Positions 46,001-55,281 of a stretch of 60,000 nt of DNA are shown here, piece after piece (the stretch's first letter is position 1; the number at the start of each line of letters is the position of its first letter). The DNA lies in contig NC_088309.1 in the NCBI RefSeq assembly GCF_910592395.1, positions 4,344,501 through 4,404,500 on the forward strand, in the 5' to 3' direction. This stretch comes from Lineus longissimus. Lineage: Eukaryota; Nemertea; Pilidiophora; Heteronemertea; Lineidae. Both the position numbers and the translations under genes were made by a program. Under the pieces are notes generated by a model. The model saw only the letters and a program-made list of their open reading frames with translations. It searched no databases and was not told the origin of the DNA.

Positions 46001-46569
46001 CCGGAACAACTAAAGTGTACGATGACACAGGCCATTTAAGTAAGTCTGGGCTCCCTAAAATACACTTAGTTTAATGTCGTATAAGAAAGAGGAACCCCTT
46101 GTTGTTTGCAAGTAAATTTGAATTATCTCTTACGACTGCACGGACTAGTCATAGGGATGCGTCGCCGTTGCGATCTTTTTGCTATCTGGTCTAACGGGCT
46201 ATGATGGTTGCCAGTAGCTTGGCTATTCAAGCGCTGGTGAAGGCCCCAGAATACTTGTGGTGACAAGAAATAAGACCGGCCACACCCTATCCCAAGCCAA
46301 GCGTATGAAAATTGCAATGCGGATTCTTCGCCCACGAATTATTTTTGGAGGCGTGTTCCCATTTACATGTATTTATATACTTATCCTGTATAATTGTTTC
46401 AGCATCGCTAACTGTCGACGACCACACGGATGATGCGAATCTACTTTTGGGTGTGCTGATATGGCTGGTGCTTCTAACACTTCTGACTCTGGTTGCCGGG
46501 GCTCTCATGGTCCACTCGCGGAAAAGACAACGAAAATGGAGATTAGTAACAGGAACACTCAAGAAATGA
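27976..46569 (+). CDS. Gene B: mucin/vWA/EGF modular single-pass membrane protein (36 exons)
   Basis: Thirty-six plus-strand exons join at GT/AG borders: 27976-28081, 28622-28857, 29256-29490, 29791-29823, 30107-33386, 33538-33896, 34113-34351, 34545-34779, 35028-35057, 35304-35432, 35595-35639, 35943-36187, 36446-36680, 37099-37131, 37381-37503, 37705-37749, 38100-38344, 38590-38824, 38960-39055, 39348-39595, 39858-40092, 40394-40432, 40679-40957, 41388-41435, 41633-41874, 42195-42465, 42726-42974, 43348-43395, 43583-43824, 44163-44397, 44701-44730, 44916-44995, 45331-45487, 45597-45719, 45917-46039, 46403-46569. They sum to exactly 9000 nt in one frame (2999 aa plus stop). Order: signal peptide, module 1, giant Thr/Ser/Pro exon, vWA (about 1197-1381), modules 2-7 with Thr linkers, a basic stretch, decayed collagen, two EGF-like units, transmembrane helix (about 2958-2981), 18-residue basic tail. 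Likely a long glycosylated cell-surface protein; its binding role is unknown. Confidence 0.85.
28622..29823 (+). CDS. Gene B module 1 (exons 2-4)
   Basis: Exon 2 (28622-28857) has FDGYVCGFSAWFHGL and VRFQIWRP. Exon 3 (29256-29490) has MTDWLNPIAV, GDFIGFANL and ends SHLSLC, with the last Cys codon split across the intron. Exon 4 (29791-29823) is the short second-Cys exon (PGFVLPCEHS). The cassette is complete and close to gene A module 2 and gene B module 2. It is separated from the rest of the protein by the huge mucin exon. Confidence 0.85.
30107..33386 (+). CDS. Gene B exon 5: giant mucin-like exon and start of vWA
   Basis: This single 3280-nt exon opens with a non-repeated Thr/Pro start (PTTSGPTTTAIPSTSPEP), then carries about 85-90 tandem copies of the 11-residue unit TVEPTTTPKSS, a few shortened to 9 or 10 residues. 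After ASEPTPTMGQT it runs straight into the first part of a vWA domain (GGMDLVFVMNTQTAG onward). Thr plus Ser make up over half of each unit, so dense O-glycosylation and a rod-like extension of about 940 residues are expected from the mucin pattern. The antisense strand is also open across the array; it shows no domain and is treated as a shadow. Confidence 0.9.
30226..33056 (+). repeat. 33-bp coding minisatellite, about 85-90 copies
   Basis: The unit ACGGTAGAACCTACAACAAC plus TCCAAAATCCAGT is repeated with very few substitutions: mainly CCA/CCG in the Pro codon, E/G in GTAGAACC/GTAGGACC, and deletions of 3 or 6 bp. All length variants are multiples of three. No frameshift or stop is seen over 2.8 kb, so protein-level selection or very recent expansion keeps it open. 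Confidence 0.95.
33087..33896 (+). CDS. Gene B vWA domain (end of exon 5 plus exon 6)
   Basis: The domain covers about residues 1197-1381. Visible vWA landmarks are DLVFVMN (first strand and MIDAS position), the amphipathic stretch around residues 1210-1240, RVIVIVTDDTPD (the strand leading to the second metal loop), EVFVVGVG (next strand), YSVRSYEEL and the final ALC. The MIDAS motif DxSxS reads NxQxA here, so metal-dependent ligand binding is probably lost, while the TDD loop keeps Asp. The intron at 33387-33537 interrupts the domain in phase 2. Exon 6 ends with a Thr-rich linker and the Cys-Pro segment PICPYPALIPGTER of module 2. Confidence 0.85.
34113..35057 (+). CDS. Gene B module 2 (exons 7-9)
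   Basis: Exon 7 (34113-34351) has FDGYVCGFSAWFYDV and IRFQVWRD. Exon 8 (34545-34779) has MTDWMNPIRV, GDHIGFANL and ends HPSLC. Exon 9 (35028-35057) is the 30-nt second-Cys exon (SGFTLNCTY). It is a complete cassette of the same subgroup as module 1. Confidence 0.87.
35304..37131 (+). CDS. Gene B linker and module 3 (exons 10-14)
   Basis: Exon 10 (35304-35432) is a Thr/Gln/Pro linker (TTDVAATRTQTTDQQT). Exon 11 (35595-35639) is the Cys-Pro exon (EPCPFGPLNLGYER). Exon 12 (35943-36187) has LDGYVCSFNAWFQGL and VRFQIWRDVS. Exon 13 (36446-36680) has VTDWTRALEI, GDFIGFAHL, YLSNF and ends HPQMC. Exon 14 (37099-37131) is the second-Cys exon (ASFVGNCDVE). It belongs to the B3-B7 subgroup marked by SFNAWFQG. 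Confidence 0.87.
37381..38824 (+). CDS. Gene B linker and module 4 (exons 15-18)
   Basis: Exon 15 (37381-37503) is a Thr-rich linker. Exon 16 (37705-37749) is a Cys-Pro-type exon in which the first Pro is lost (NPCTFSYYVSGTGQ). Exon 17 (38100-38344) has LDGYVCSFNAWFQGT and VRFQIWRDVS. Exon 18 (38590-38824) has VTDWSAPLEIV, GDFIGFANI, YLSNF and ends HPGMC. Its second-Cys segment is supplied by exon 19, which is fused to the next module's leader. Confidence 0.86.
38452..38508. repeat. Intronic inverted repeat (hairpin) in gene B module 4
   Basis: GAGAGGTGAAATT and its exact complement AATTTCACCTCTC are separated by about 7 bases, with partly matching GAAACTTTT/GAAACTC flanks. It lies in the phase-0 intron between exons 17 and 18. 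It would form a stable hairpin in RNA or single-stranded DNA. It may be a tiny MITE relic. Confidence 0.7.
38960..40432 (+). CDS. Gene B module 5 with fused leader exon (exons 19-22)
   Basis: Exon 19 (38960-39055) unites three segments that are separate exons elsewhere: the second-Cys piece of module 4 (PSYNEQCP), a short Thr linker and the Cys-Pro piece of module 5 (DPLCPYPISTGSEQ). Exon 20 (39348-39595) has FDGYVCSFNAWFQGL and VRFQVWRDIS. Exon 21 (39858-40092) has VRDWSGAIKV, GDFIGFANI and ends HAALC. Exon 22 (40394-40432) is the second-Cys exon (SSYLEECLYKNY). All borders keep the frame. Confidence 0.86.
40679..42465 (+). CDS. Gene B linker and module 6 with an intron lost (exons 23-26)
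   Basis: Exon 23 (40679-40957) is a Thr/Asp/Pro linker with DTPTTDTPTT steps. Exon 24 (41388-41435) is the Cys-Pro exon (VDPLCPFTQLPEGTGE). Exon 25 (41633-41874) has LDGYVCSFKAWFQGL and VKFQIWRDIS. Exon 26 (42195-42465) has VTDWTNPLAI, GDLIAFAHL and HPTLC, and reads on without an intron into the second-Cys segment PSYYDACLRR. It is 36 nt longer than the 235 nt of the other exon-b copies. Confidence 0.86.
42726..44730 (+). CDS. Gene B linker and module 7 (exons 27-31)
   Basis: Exon 27 (42726-42974) is a Thr/Ala-rich linker; its acceptor (TTTCGTAAAG) has a weak pyrimidine tract, so its 5' edge is the least certain of the model, though the phase fits. Exon 28 (43348-43395) is the Cys-Pro exon (DPLCPYPPFDEDRDF). 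Exon 29 (43583-43824) has LDGYVCSFNAWFQGL and VKYQIWRDVS. Exon 30 (44163-44397) has VTNWTNPMAI, GDLIAFAHM and ends HPALC. Exon 31 (44701-44730) is the second-Cys exon (SGYTDTCLT). Confidence 0.84.
43926..44001. repeat. Intronic inverted repeat (hairpin) in gene B module 7
   Basis: ATGCACCCCCTGGAAG followed by TTTTTCAG pairs with CTGAAAAACCTCTGGGGTGCAT about 30 bases downstream, giving an imperfect stem of about 22 bp. It lies in the phase-0 intron between exons 29 and 30, the equivalent position to the hairpin in module 4, although the sequences are unrelated. Confidence 0.65.
44916..45487 (+). CDS. Gene B basic stretch and decayed collagen segment (exons 32-33)
   Basis: Exon 32 (44916-44995) is a Thr linker ending PPQKRRKRR, a multibasic run (about residues 2804-2810) that could be a furin-type site. 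Exon 33 (45331-45487) still shows Gly every third residue in places (GVRGVTGTDGDSGAKG), but five glycine positions are now Glu, Glu, Arg, Asn and Ser, and there is one register slip. It occupies the position of gene A's intact collagen stalk, so it is a decayed collagen exon that probably no longer forms a triple helix. Confidence 0.8.
45597..46039 (+). CDS. Gene B EGF-like units (exons 34-35)
   Basis: Exon 34 (45597-45719) is a full calcium-binding type EGF domain (DIDECSTNNGMC, CSCESGF, HC) and is about 91% identical in DNA to gene A exon 37. Exon 35 (45917-46039) is a half EGF with four Cys (NNECFDSPC, C, GSYLC) and matches the half EGF of gene A exon 38. Gene A's first EGF exon has no counterpart here. 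Confidence 0.88.
46403..46569 (+). CDS. Gene B last exon: transmembrane helix and short tail
   Basis: An acidic juxtamembrane part (VDDHTDDAN) leads into a hydrophobic helix (LLLGVLIWLVLLTLLTLVAG), then an 18-residue basic tail (SRKRQRKWRLVTGTLKK) and TGA. It matches the layout of the last exon of gene A but has a much shorter tail; the helix itself shares only the general VxIWLxxLT pattern. Confidence 0.88.
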
Positions 46570-49250
46570 GATATTGGAGTATCAAGAATTACAGAACTTT
46601 CCCAATAGTGTTCAGCTTGAAATACGATACCTTATCAACGTGACCCCATCTTACCGCCATTTTATTTCGAAATGAAATGAATCTAACTGTGAGCCTGGTC
46701 AGAACGTAATTGTTCAGTTGGTTTTATCGGCAGGCCTTTGTAGATAACTGTGATATTAGCATGTAGATAAATAGTTAGTGATATGTATGAAAATGTATTC
46801 AAAAAGAATGTTATTGCAAGTTTCTTTATGATAACCGTCCAGTCCCATATGACTTTTACCACAATGATATAACTTTTGTATGAAGTGATTATTGTACAGT
46901 AGAGGGGGAACATTCATGTTCTCGTGAATGTTCTAGTACATCATGACATGTATGTATGAACACGATGAATAGAAAAAAACTCACCTGAAATGAAATTTGT
47001 TATTACTACTGTTCATTGCCACAGCCTTACTTGGGGCAGATCCTGACTCTGAGCAACGCTTGTCCTGGAGCATGGCAAACTTGAGATAGCGATACATTCT
47101 CACAGCAAATTTCATCTGTATCAAAATCTTGAATATAACCGTCAAACGTCTAATATATTATATCAGGAAGATATAATAGCGGGCAAGCTGAATTCTGACA
47201 AAACTTTACAGAGACGAGCAAAGAGAGTAACATCTTCAACACTTCACAGAGACAAGAAAAGAAGTTTAGTAACATCATCATCAACACTTCACAGATAACA
47301 AAGAGTCATGTTAAGTAACACTTCACAGAGCAAAGAAGTTGACATCAACACTTTTACTGACAAGGGAAGTTTATTCACATCAACGTAGATAGCACCACCG
47401 CGTACATTTCTTGTCCATAAACGTTGATTTGGATCATTCTGATACAGTATCATGCTGCATCATACCATTTTTATCGGCGTTGTGAACCATAATAAAAAGC
47501 AGTTCTTGGCTTCATCACCAGACGGTAAGTGCATGAACTGCTCACTCATTTCTCGGTTCGCCACGTGGTGACATCTTGCAGGGTTAAGGGCAACCACTGT
47601 TCCCCTACTTTTAGATCTCATTTGGTTGTTTGAAGCCGCAGAGGCAAATTGAGTTAAGAGCATCTGGATTATACTGTGACCACTTCAAGCATTTTTAAAG
47701 TGGATATATTGGATACATCACCCTCAGGGAATTGTAAGTGGACATCTTTGAAGAGAGACTTGGTAAGCAATTAAACTATTTCGACAGATTTAACTTTTAA
47801 GGTTGAACCTGGGCATGCTGCAGTTCTGATAGAGGGAGCTGAGTTTTAGTTGTAAGTAAGTTGTAGAATAACAGGAGTATCAAGTCACCTGCATGACAAC
47901 GATGAAATCAACAAGCCGTTGTCTAGGGCCAGTTTGAGTTTGCTTGAGCGAATTTGCCTGGTGCGAGCGATGGCGTTGAAACTTGTGAGAGAAAAACACG
48001 CGCACGATGACATTTTGCTTCTGGGGCTCCGATCAATTTCAATAATAGAACCCGCGGGGAGGGTAACACTGACACTGCAGTAATAACGAATCATCAATAC
48101 AATATGAAAACGAGTCGGCGGCACATTTTGTGAAAGCCCACTGAAGTGGCGAATCGAACGACACCTCATTAATGATAGCTCATTACATAGTGCGATCAAG
48201 TGGAAAACGCGATAAATTCGGTTTTAAACCAAAATGTCAGGCATAACGGTTGTGTACTCGTAGCTTCACAGGAGAAACATTCTAACCATAATAGCTTTTT
48301 CAAAAGCTTCTTCGATGCACCTTTTTAATCTTGTTTGTCACTGTTACTTGCAAATGAAAAGAACTTCGAACTTGTTATGCTCTTGTGCGGTATTAATATC
48401 CAAAGGAGAGGAGCTGATGGTTTTCTTTGATAGAGTGTGCCTAATTACATCTTGCGGTAGAAAGGGGCGATTGACATGAGATTATTCCCTACGAAGTTGG
48501 CCCGGTTAGGCCTATTCAAAACAAGTTTGCCATCCTTCATTTTACTTGGCGTATGTTCGTAACTTGCTTACAGTGAGCAACTCATTTTCTTGAACTACAT
48601 GAAAGTAAAGCACCAACATGGAAAACTATCTTGCACTGGGTTGGGAATGAACTAAATAGTATTAAAGTCATGCACACAACTACATGTACATGTACATGTC
48701 TTACATGAGATTTATAATAAATGAAAAAAATATCGCTTGAATCAAAATATAAACACAAACGGCGTAGCGGTATGGCTCAGTATGCATTCGTCCCGTATTT
48801 TCTTAATCTCACGTAAACACCCCACACGTTTGCTTTCAAGTAATTTCACGTTCTCACATGCTTGATAAACCCAAGGGGAAGTGATCAAAGGGCCTATGGG
48901 CTAATCTCGAGAGGTGTGCGTTTAGCTTAGCTGCACCTGGACAAACTAGCTGCGTGTACGATGACAAGATGAGGTGTTAAGAGACCACTAAAACCATGTA
49001 CATGCGATACAGCAAATAAGTGGCTCGAGGATTTCAGAGAGTGATATTCCGAAGTCGATATCACAGTCAATCATTAAGTCAACCATTTATCACACGTTAT
49101 TTTAGATATTACTCTGTACAAAATAGGCCAGCCTCCTTTTGTCAAAGTGGGTCACAAGTTCAAATTCATGTATTGCAGTGTTGAGCGTTAACGAGGCCAA
49201 TACAAGCATGATTACAAACTAACGGTGATCAATATTAGTAACATACTGAA
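46570..49250. other. 3' flank of gene B; no further gene seen
   Basis: An AATAAA at 47491-47496 is a possible but distant polyadenylation signal for gene B. Around 47204-47375 there is a worn tandem repeat of irregular 30-45-bp units beginning CTTCACAGA. An ACATGTACATGTACATGT run lies near 48690. A 104-codon open frame on the minus strand (47885-48199) shows no domain and is not called. Confidence 0.4.
47204..47375. repeat. Degenerate short tandem repeat (CTTCACAGA units)
   Basis: Five units starting CTTCACAGA or a close variant occur at about 47204, 47242, 47287, 47321 and 47351. Each is followed by a purine-rich CAAAGAAG-like part and an ACATCAACA-like part. Unit length varies (30-45 bp), so this is an old, eroded array. 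Confidence 0.55.
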
Positions 49251-50057
49251 ATGTGTTCAACTCGATCAAAATTCAACGATGTCTGTCTCGTTCGTTTATT
49301 AATGAAGGGTTTTTTACAGCTCCTAAGTCGACTGAGTTTGTCGGCATGTAAGTCAAAAACAGCTCTCTTGAAATATATTATTCATGAAAGTTGTGCCAAT
49401 GCCGCTGATTCTGTAAACCATTACTTTTTTGCAATGAGCTGCTATCAAAGTTTATGTTCTACACTATCAAAAGTTTTAGCGGACGTGAAGAAAATAATGG
49501 ATACACCCGGTGCTTTTAGAAATATAAAAATACTAAAAAAGATGATGGAAAGTATAGTTTGGATTGATGCAGCGGCCAATTTGAACCCTGTGTTCACCAC
49601 TAATGTAATGTAATTCTATGTGAACACGTTTTTTACGATAATAGCTGTCGACTTTCTGTCGATCAAAAAAATATTCAGTATCGAATACCGGACGACGTCT
49701 TCATCGATTGTGATAGAAAGCTACCTACTACCCGTGAAATACTTGTGGAAAATGGCTTGAACTCGACTGACGACTTCATTTCTAGTCATAGTTCCTGTAG
49801 ATTGTGATGACTCGAGGCATTCCTGCTAAAATTCGCACCGACTGGGAAACCCAGGTAGTAACAAATGCTTTCATTGCGCATGGTTAGAAGCAGATCAGAG
49901 ATATTTGGAAATCATTTCAGGCGCCTAAAGATGCAAAACGAAATGTCAGCATGATTCTCTGTCAGAAAGTCGTTGAGGGTGTCGATATTTCGGAAAGAAT
50001 ATCCCAACTTGAGAGAGGTATCATTCATTGTTTCGTGGCCAGCCTGAGAACCCATTA
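49251..50057 (+). pseudogene. Possible decayed coding region of unknown family
   Basis: Three consecutive open stretches lie in different forward frames. The first is 49251-49613 (120 codons, including KVLADVKKIMDTPGAFRN). The second is about 49610-49807 without an ATG (VDQKNIQYRIPDDVFIDCD). The third runs from 49807 (IPAKIRTDWETQVVTNAF), with one stop, to about 50057 (RDIWKSFQAPKDAKRN). Their composition looks protein-like rather than random, and each hands over to the next at or near its stop, as a frameshifted gene or repeat-borne ORF would. I do not recognise the family. Chance open frames in AT-rich DNA remain possible. Confidence 0.3.
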
Positions 50058-51089
50058 ACGACGCTATCTGATCACTCCGCCAGGCCCAAATCTTACTTCA
50101 CCATCAATGAATAAATCAGCCCATTGATGGACTACCGTGTAGTAGATTATATTGATTCCTACGGAAATCTATGACTTCTCATTTCCTTGCCTCCCAACAC
50201 TCAACCATTACAAACAATTCCCTTAAGAGTCCAATATTCTCATCCCAGTCGCGGAATTGCCGCCATGTCTTGCAAATATCTCCATCGATTTTCTGAAGAT
50301 TCTGGTCCTAAATGCAAATATTCCAGTTAGTCGATATTTCTCATAACCATTGTTTACTTTGTCCTTTTGATTTTGAATTCGGCCTTTTTGTCATTGAGCG
50401 GTCCTACATTTACCTTTTTCGTTCAGGCCCCGCTTGTTCAGACCCGTTAAATCACTAACTTAAACGTTAGCTTTAACTTAGCGTTATCTTCACTATTAAA
50501 GGCAAGTAGATTTGATTAAGCTAATTTGAAGTTAATTGATTAAGATGCTTCACTCAAAGCCCTCATGCACTCCTCACGTTCGTCAACGTACTTGTGCTGC
50601 AGTCAGAGAGGAATAACGAGAAAGCATGGATTATTTCTAGACTGAGAGAGTCGTGTAGAATATATGTAGAGTACATGAAGCCTACATGCCCACGCTGTGA
50701 AGGGCCCCATACGCTGGTTACTCTACATACTCGCCTTGAAAGTTCAGAGTTAGAAGGTCGTTTTATCGATCACTTATCCTATTTCCTTTCCCTCTCTGAA
50801 CACTTTCTCTGTAACTTGTTCATTGCAGGAAGAAGCCATAAGTTCCTTTAAACCAGCAATTTGTAGATTTTGGTCGAGTCAAATGTATGATGACAAGATT
50901 TTAACAAATGAAGCAACACTTGCTCGTTAACAGTGACAGCTCTTTTCCCAGATATTCCCGAAAAAAGACATTGTCGCGTGAACCTCAGCTGGTAGATGGC
51001 GATTCTGATAACAAGTAACATAAAAGAAGAATGTCTTTCTATGAAATCTTCTTGCCTGCTCAATAGACCTAGCCGACTAATCCATATCG

Positions 51090-51640
51090 AAGTTAGTGTC
51101 TTGGTAAAAACCGATTTCTTGAGGCGCTGCTTTGTTGTTCATTCCGCTGCTGATCCTGATAACCTAAAGGTTAGTAATAAGATGCTGTCGCAAGATCTGG
51201 CGGTACCGTAATATAAACAGTAGTCTCAACGTTGCCTAAGATAAAAAAAACTGTTTCTTGAGGCACTGCTTTGTTTATTTCTGATACTGATTCTTATTAT
51301 CTGAAGACTGTCATTCCAGATGGGATGAGACATCGTTAATGATGTTGGGTCATTCCCGAAAGAATAATTATGACCTCGAGAAGTTAGTGTCTCAGATAAA
51401 TCCTATTTCGCAAGGTACTGCTTTAATCACTTGGTTATTGATCAAGGTCATCTCAAGATGGTCGATCCATGCAGTCGGTATGAGTCAATATCATTTAGAA
51501 TATTGTATCATCCCCAAAGGCGTGCTCTGGCAAAGTAATAGAGATCTTGAAGTTATGTGAGTGAGATGAAAAAAATAAAAAAGTTCTTGGTCATTCGGTT
51601 GTTATTACTGATCATCTGAAGATAGTCGGCCAAGAAGTGT
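51090..51640. repeat. Degenerate tandem repeat, period about 140-160 bp
   Basis: Four related blocks share the order AGTTAGTGTCT, then TTCTTGAGGCACTGCTTTG, then a TGATxxTCTGAAGA/GGTC-type segment; they start near 51092, 51225, 51380 and 51545. Similarity is partial, so the array is old. Another block with the TCATCTGAGGATGGTCGA segment occurs near 51885. Confidence 0.4.
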
Positions 51641-54529
51641 AAACCGCTACAAAAAGGCGAAGTTCCCTCAGGCATAGTGTTTCCAGATAAGCACTGCTTG
51701 ATCTGAAGAATATAGCGAACAAATTATCCTCTTTAGAGGAAAAAAGTAGCACTGTATTAGTAAGGCTTGGCTTGGTAAGCCCATGGCTTTGTCCTCATCT
51801 TTGTCTTGAAGTCTTCGAAGTCACACAATTATGATGTGATCATCAGTTCTGTATGTGTTACCATCAGCAAATGATCGAGTATGCCCATCATCTGAGGATG
51901 GTCGACACAGACCGTTGCCAGATGACGACCAATAATCATGTAAAGATAATCGAATGTAGGAGAAAAGAAGCATTGATGGTTATCAGGCTTGGTTGGTAAG
52001 TGGGCAATATGATAGAGTTCTTACTTTACAAATCATGTATACCAGACGGAAAGGGAAAGCAGTTGTCAGTTTTTTTGGTCGGTTGATTGGTTGGTTGGTT
52101 ATTTCTTTGTTCCTCAGATATCACAACCAGCTATGGCATGTAATACGGAGTCCGAGGGTGTCTGGCGATAATGTCTCTTGGTTTTCGATTAAAGTCTTTA
52201 AAAAATATCATCAATTTTGGTAGGTAATCTTAATAGTACGTTTCCCCCATTTGCTAATAGCAGCAGCTAAAACATGGCCCAGCCTATTGCTGAGCCATAA
52301 TCACCGGCAAGGTATGTTACCGTCACATCACGTCTCACTCAGTCCGAAACTGGACCTGCCGGTACCCCTTACTTGATATGTACAGTTATTGCAAAACGAT
52401 TTTAAAAAACAATGTAAACCGTTATTTTGATTGTTTCATTTCATAGATGAAGAATATCTTGCACAAAAAATGAGCAATCATTCAAACCACCTGTGTGCAC
52501 GAAAAAAGGTGCTTGGGAAATGTCAGCTGTTCCTATGACAAGTGTTTCGGTCATTATTTTTCAACGCACGATACTCCGTCTCGATCGAAACTCACCAACA
52601 AACACGCCAGCTCCTTAATATTCTCCCAGATGATACTTCAGATGGAGCAATTATTTTGGCTTGCGTGTTGTTCACAATGCGCAAATTCCTTATAGGTTAT
52701 AAATTTTGACGAAGTCATACCTACCAGTGTCACCCGAAAGCTTGTCAGAACCAGAATAATGCCTATTTCTACATCAGCTTTTCACTCGGTGTATTTAGCC
52801 TAAGGCAATGATCAACGATGCACGCCAGAGAGAAATACGATTATGCCTGAATTTGAACAGGTGATATGATATATCCGACATTGTGCCTGTGCTATCTCAG
52901 TCTTTCCCCTGTCTCCGCTCAGAAAGGAAACAACTTCCCCGTTCTCGTCTCCTTCTTGTCTTATCGGACAGCTGCAACAACTCAGACGGAAGCTATTATA
53001 TCATATCCGTGATAATCCGACGTCGCCGACGTGTAATGGATTGATTCAAATGTCACTCGAAGGTCTTTCATAACCGTTTCACGTCGCGTATACCACGCCC
53101 CAAGGTGTCTTTTTTATTTTGACCTGTGCGCGTCGTTGTAAAAACTCATATCATTTGCAGATATTCGACTTTTGCCTGTTTTGGAAAGGGGCCTCAGTAG
53201 GTACTGTGACGCTCAGGTAATACATTACTGAATACGCAGACTGTTTCTCTACTGCGAAAGTCCCCCGGCCACCTCGATTTCACTGTTTGTCTTTAACTCT
53301 GTGTCTGTGGAGAAGGACACCGTTCAGCCTCCTCAGAATTGCATAATCATACTTTCATGCTGGTACTGATCCTCTCGACAATATTTTCTTGACGCCATGA
53401 GGTCGCATTTATTTCCTCATTGGCAGCTACTCATCTCCACTCAAAGTTTCTAAGGATATTGCGTTCTTCATTTTGTGATTTGTTAAGTGAAGATGCCATC
53501 AGCGAAATTATTGCTTTTGTGTCATTCATAGAAGGCAGTGATGGAAGATAATAGTGGGGAAGCTTTTGAAACTCTAAAAAAATCTGCATTATTGTCAGTT
53601 TGCAATTAATTGTGGCGATAATTAGCCTCCACAATGACTTTTTTAATTTGGGCGCCCTCAGCCAAGTGCGATGTTTGCGGTTGCTTGCCGTTTAATCATT
53701 GTTCTCACTCCTTCGTATCGCAGAGCTACTTTGAAAATCACCTGAGCTGTTGTGGGAGAGCTTTGCAATACATTTACATTTCGATAATGCAGTGAGCCAA
53801 CACAAGAGCATGACTTTGCAGCGTTTTTCGGCACGAAAGATACAATCAAAGATATTTTCCCAGTGGAAAAGAACGTGCAACTCAACGCTTGTTTAAAAAA
53901 AATTGACAAAAGAAGGGCGCTGAACGTCAAAGTCATTGCTGATGATGCTTGAAAAGCAAGATCCTAGGCAATTGTTCCCTGAAATACTTATAATCATGCC
54001 TATTGTGGAATAACGTTTCTTCCATCCAGGCCCCAAGGGAGAACAATAGACACATGTGTCCATTGAACAAACGTAATCAACCAGGCAAGTCGTTCTCCTA
54101 CTTAAGTTATGATAGTTGGTGCACAAGTTTGGCGCAGTTGCCTGCTAAATGCCACGTGGGGATGCATGGTTTACAGTCGTCGTGTATTGGCCCATCAATC
54201 AGGGGATAATGAAACTGGGATGATGATGCTATCGGGTGATTTTGCCTTTAAGTAGCCATCATCTCCGGCTGTATCGAACAAATAAGTAGTCTCTCGATTG
54301 ATGTTCATTATTCATGACAGCCATGGGAGAGCTTCTCCGGACATCAAGTCCACTGATGAGTACGCTAATGACTATTTGTTTGCGCGTTGGGGAAGATACC
54401 TTATCTCTGGAGAGTTTGTAATGGCACGTCTTGTAATGGAAACGAAATGCCTTTGGCTGTGGGAACCAGCCACATTTCCATTGTTGCTTTGATATCATTT
54501 GTACTGGCTTCAGAGCTCAGGAAAGCTTA

Positions 54530-54830
54530 CTATTTGATAACGGAAGGACTACCAAAGAAATCCTGGATAATAAACATGATTATTGCCTCTAGCATATCGT
54601 GAAGAACCCTTGTTCTCCGCAGGATCAACCATACCTTTTAATGGATAAGTTAAACCATAGAAATGCCAGGTGATGTTATTTCTTTTTTCATCCCTTGAGG
54701 AACCCCACCGCAACCCAGTTACCATCCTTTGCAGTAACGGTCTTACTCTTTGATAATGGATAAAGAATACCACAGAAATGCCAGCTGATATGATATTTAC
54801 TTTGACATGTTGCGAACAAGCCCTCAGTAA
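54530..54830. repeat. Degenerate tandem repeat, period about 110 bp
   Basis: Three blocks share TTTGATAATGGATAA, then ACCACAGAAATGCCAG, then TGATATxATTTCT, then a segment near GAACAAGCCC or GAGGAACCCC; they start near 54533, 54638 and 54749. The first is the most diverged. No coding potential is evident. Confidence 0.45.
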
Positions 54831-55281
54831 CCTATGTATGACGACAAAATGTCAGGCCACAAATTTTGTATTCCTTCAAGAATGCCTCTGCGAACTCCGC
54901 ATCTTTTCAACTGAAGGGACATTCTTCTCAGTTTTCTCAATTTATTGTTCCTTAAATGCAAACGGTTTCTCCTTCACAACTTTTGCTAGGGCGATTGTCT
55001 ATATACATGTACATTTGTAAGGATATGAAAAGTGTTATCCAACATTTGATTCGAACGGCCATTGTACCAGAACCTGTAAATTTTGTATTGATTCTTGCTT
55101 ATATGTGCTGTCGTCACTCTTAAGCCTTATTTCGATATAACTTTGTCCAGGTGACGAGTCCATCATCTTGCAAAGCAAGAGGTTCGCCGATGTTTTCCTT
55201 TTTTATTCCATTTACCCATGGATATCATCCAAACTAATTTCTCTTCACATTCTTATGCTTTCAGAACGACCCACCTTCATT

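Larger units (their letters stand above)
50058..55260. other. Gene-poor region with eroded repeats
   Basis: No exon with a recognisable domain is seen. Two worn tandem repeats are listed separately (51090-51640 and 54530-54830). The remainder is AT-rich single-copy-looking sequence with short two-strand open frames only. A conventional gene with very short exons could be missed by eye. Confidence 0.4.

Noticed and set aside
47885-48199. 104-codon minus-strand open frame with several Ser/Arg/Cys residues
   Set aside because: No recognisable motif, no splice partners and no codon pattern distinct from its surroundings.
55168-55281. 38-codon N-terminal extension of gene C from an upstream ATG
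   Set aside because: A strong splice acceptor (CTTTCAG) lies between this ATG and the better start at 55282, so the extension is more likely intron or 5' UTR.
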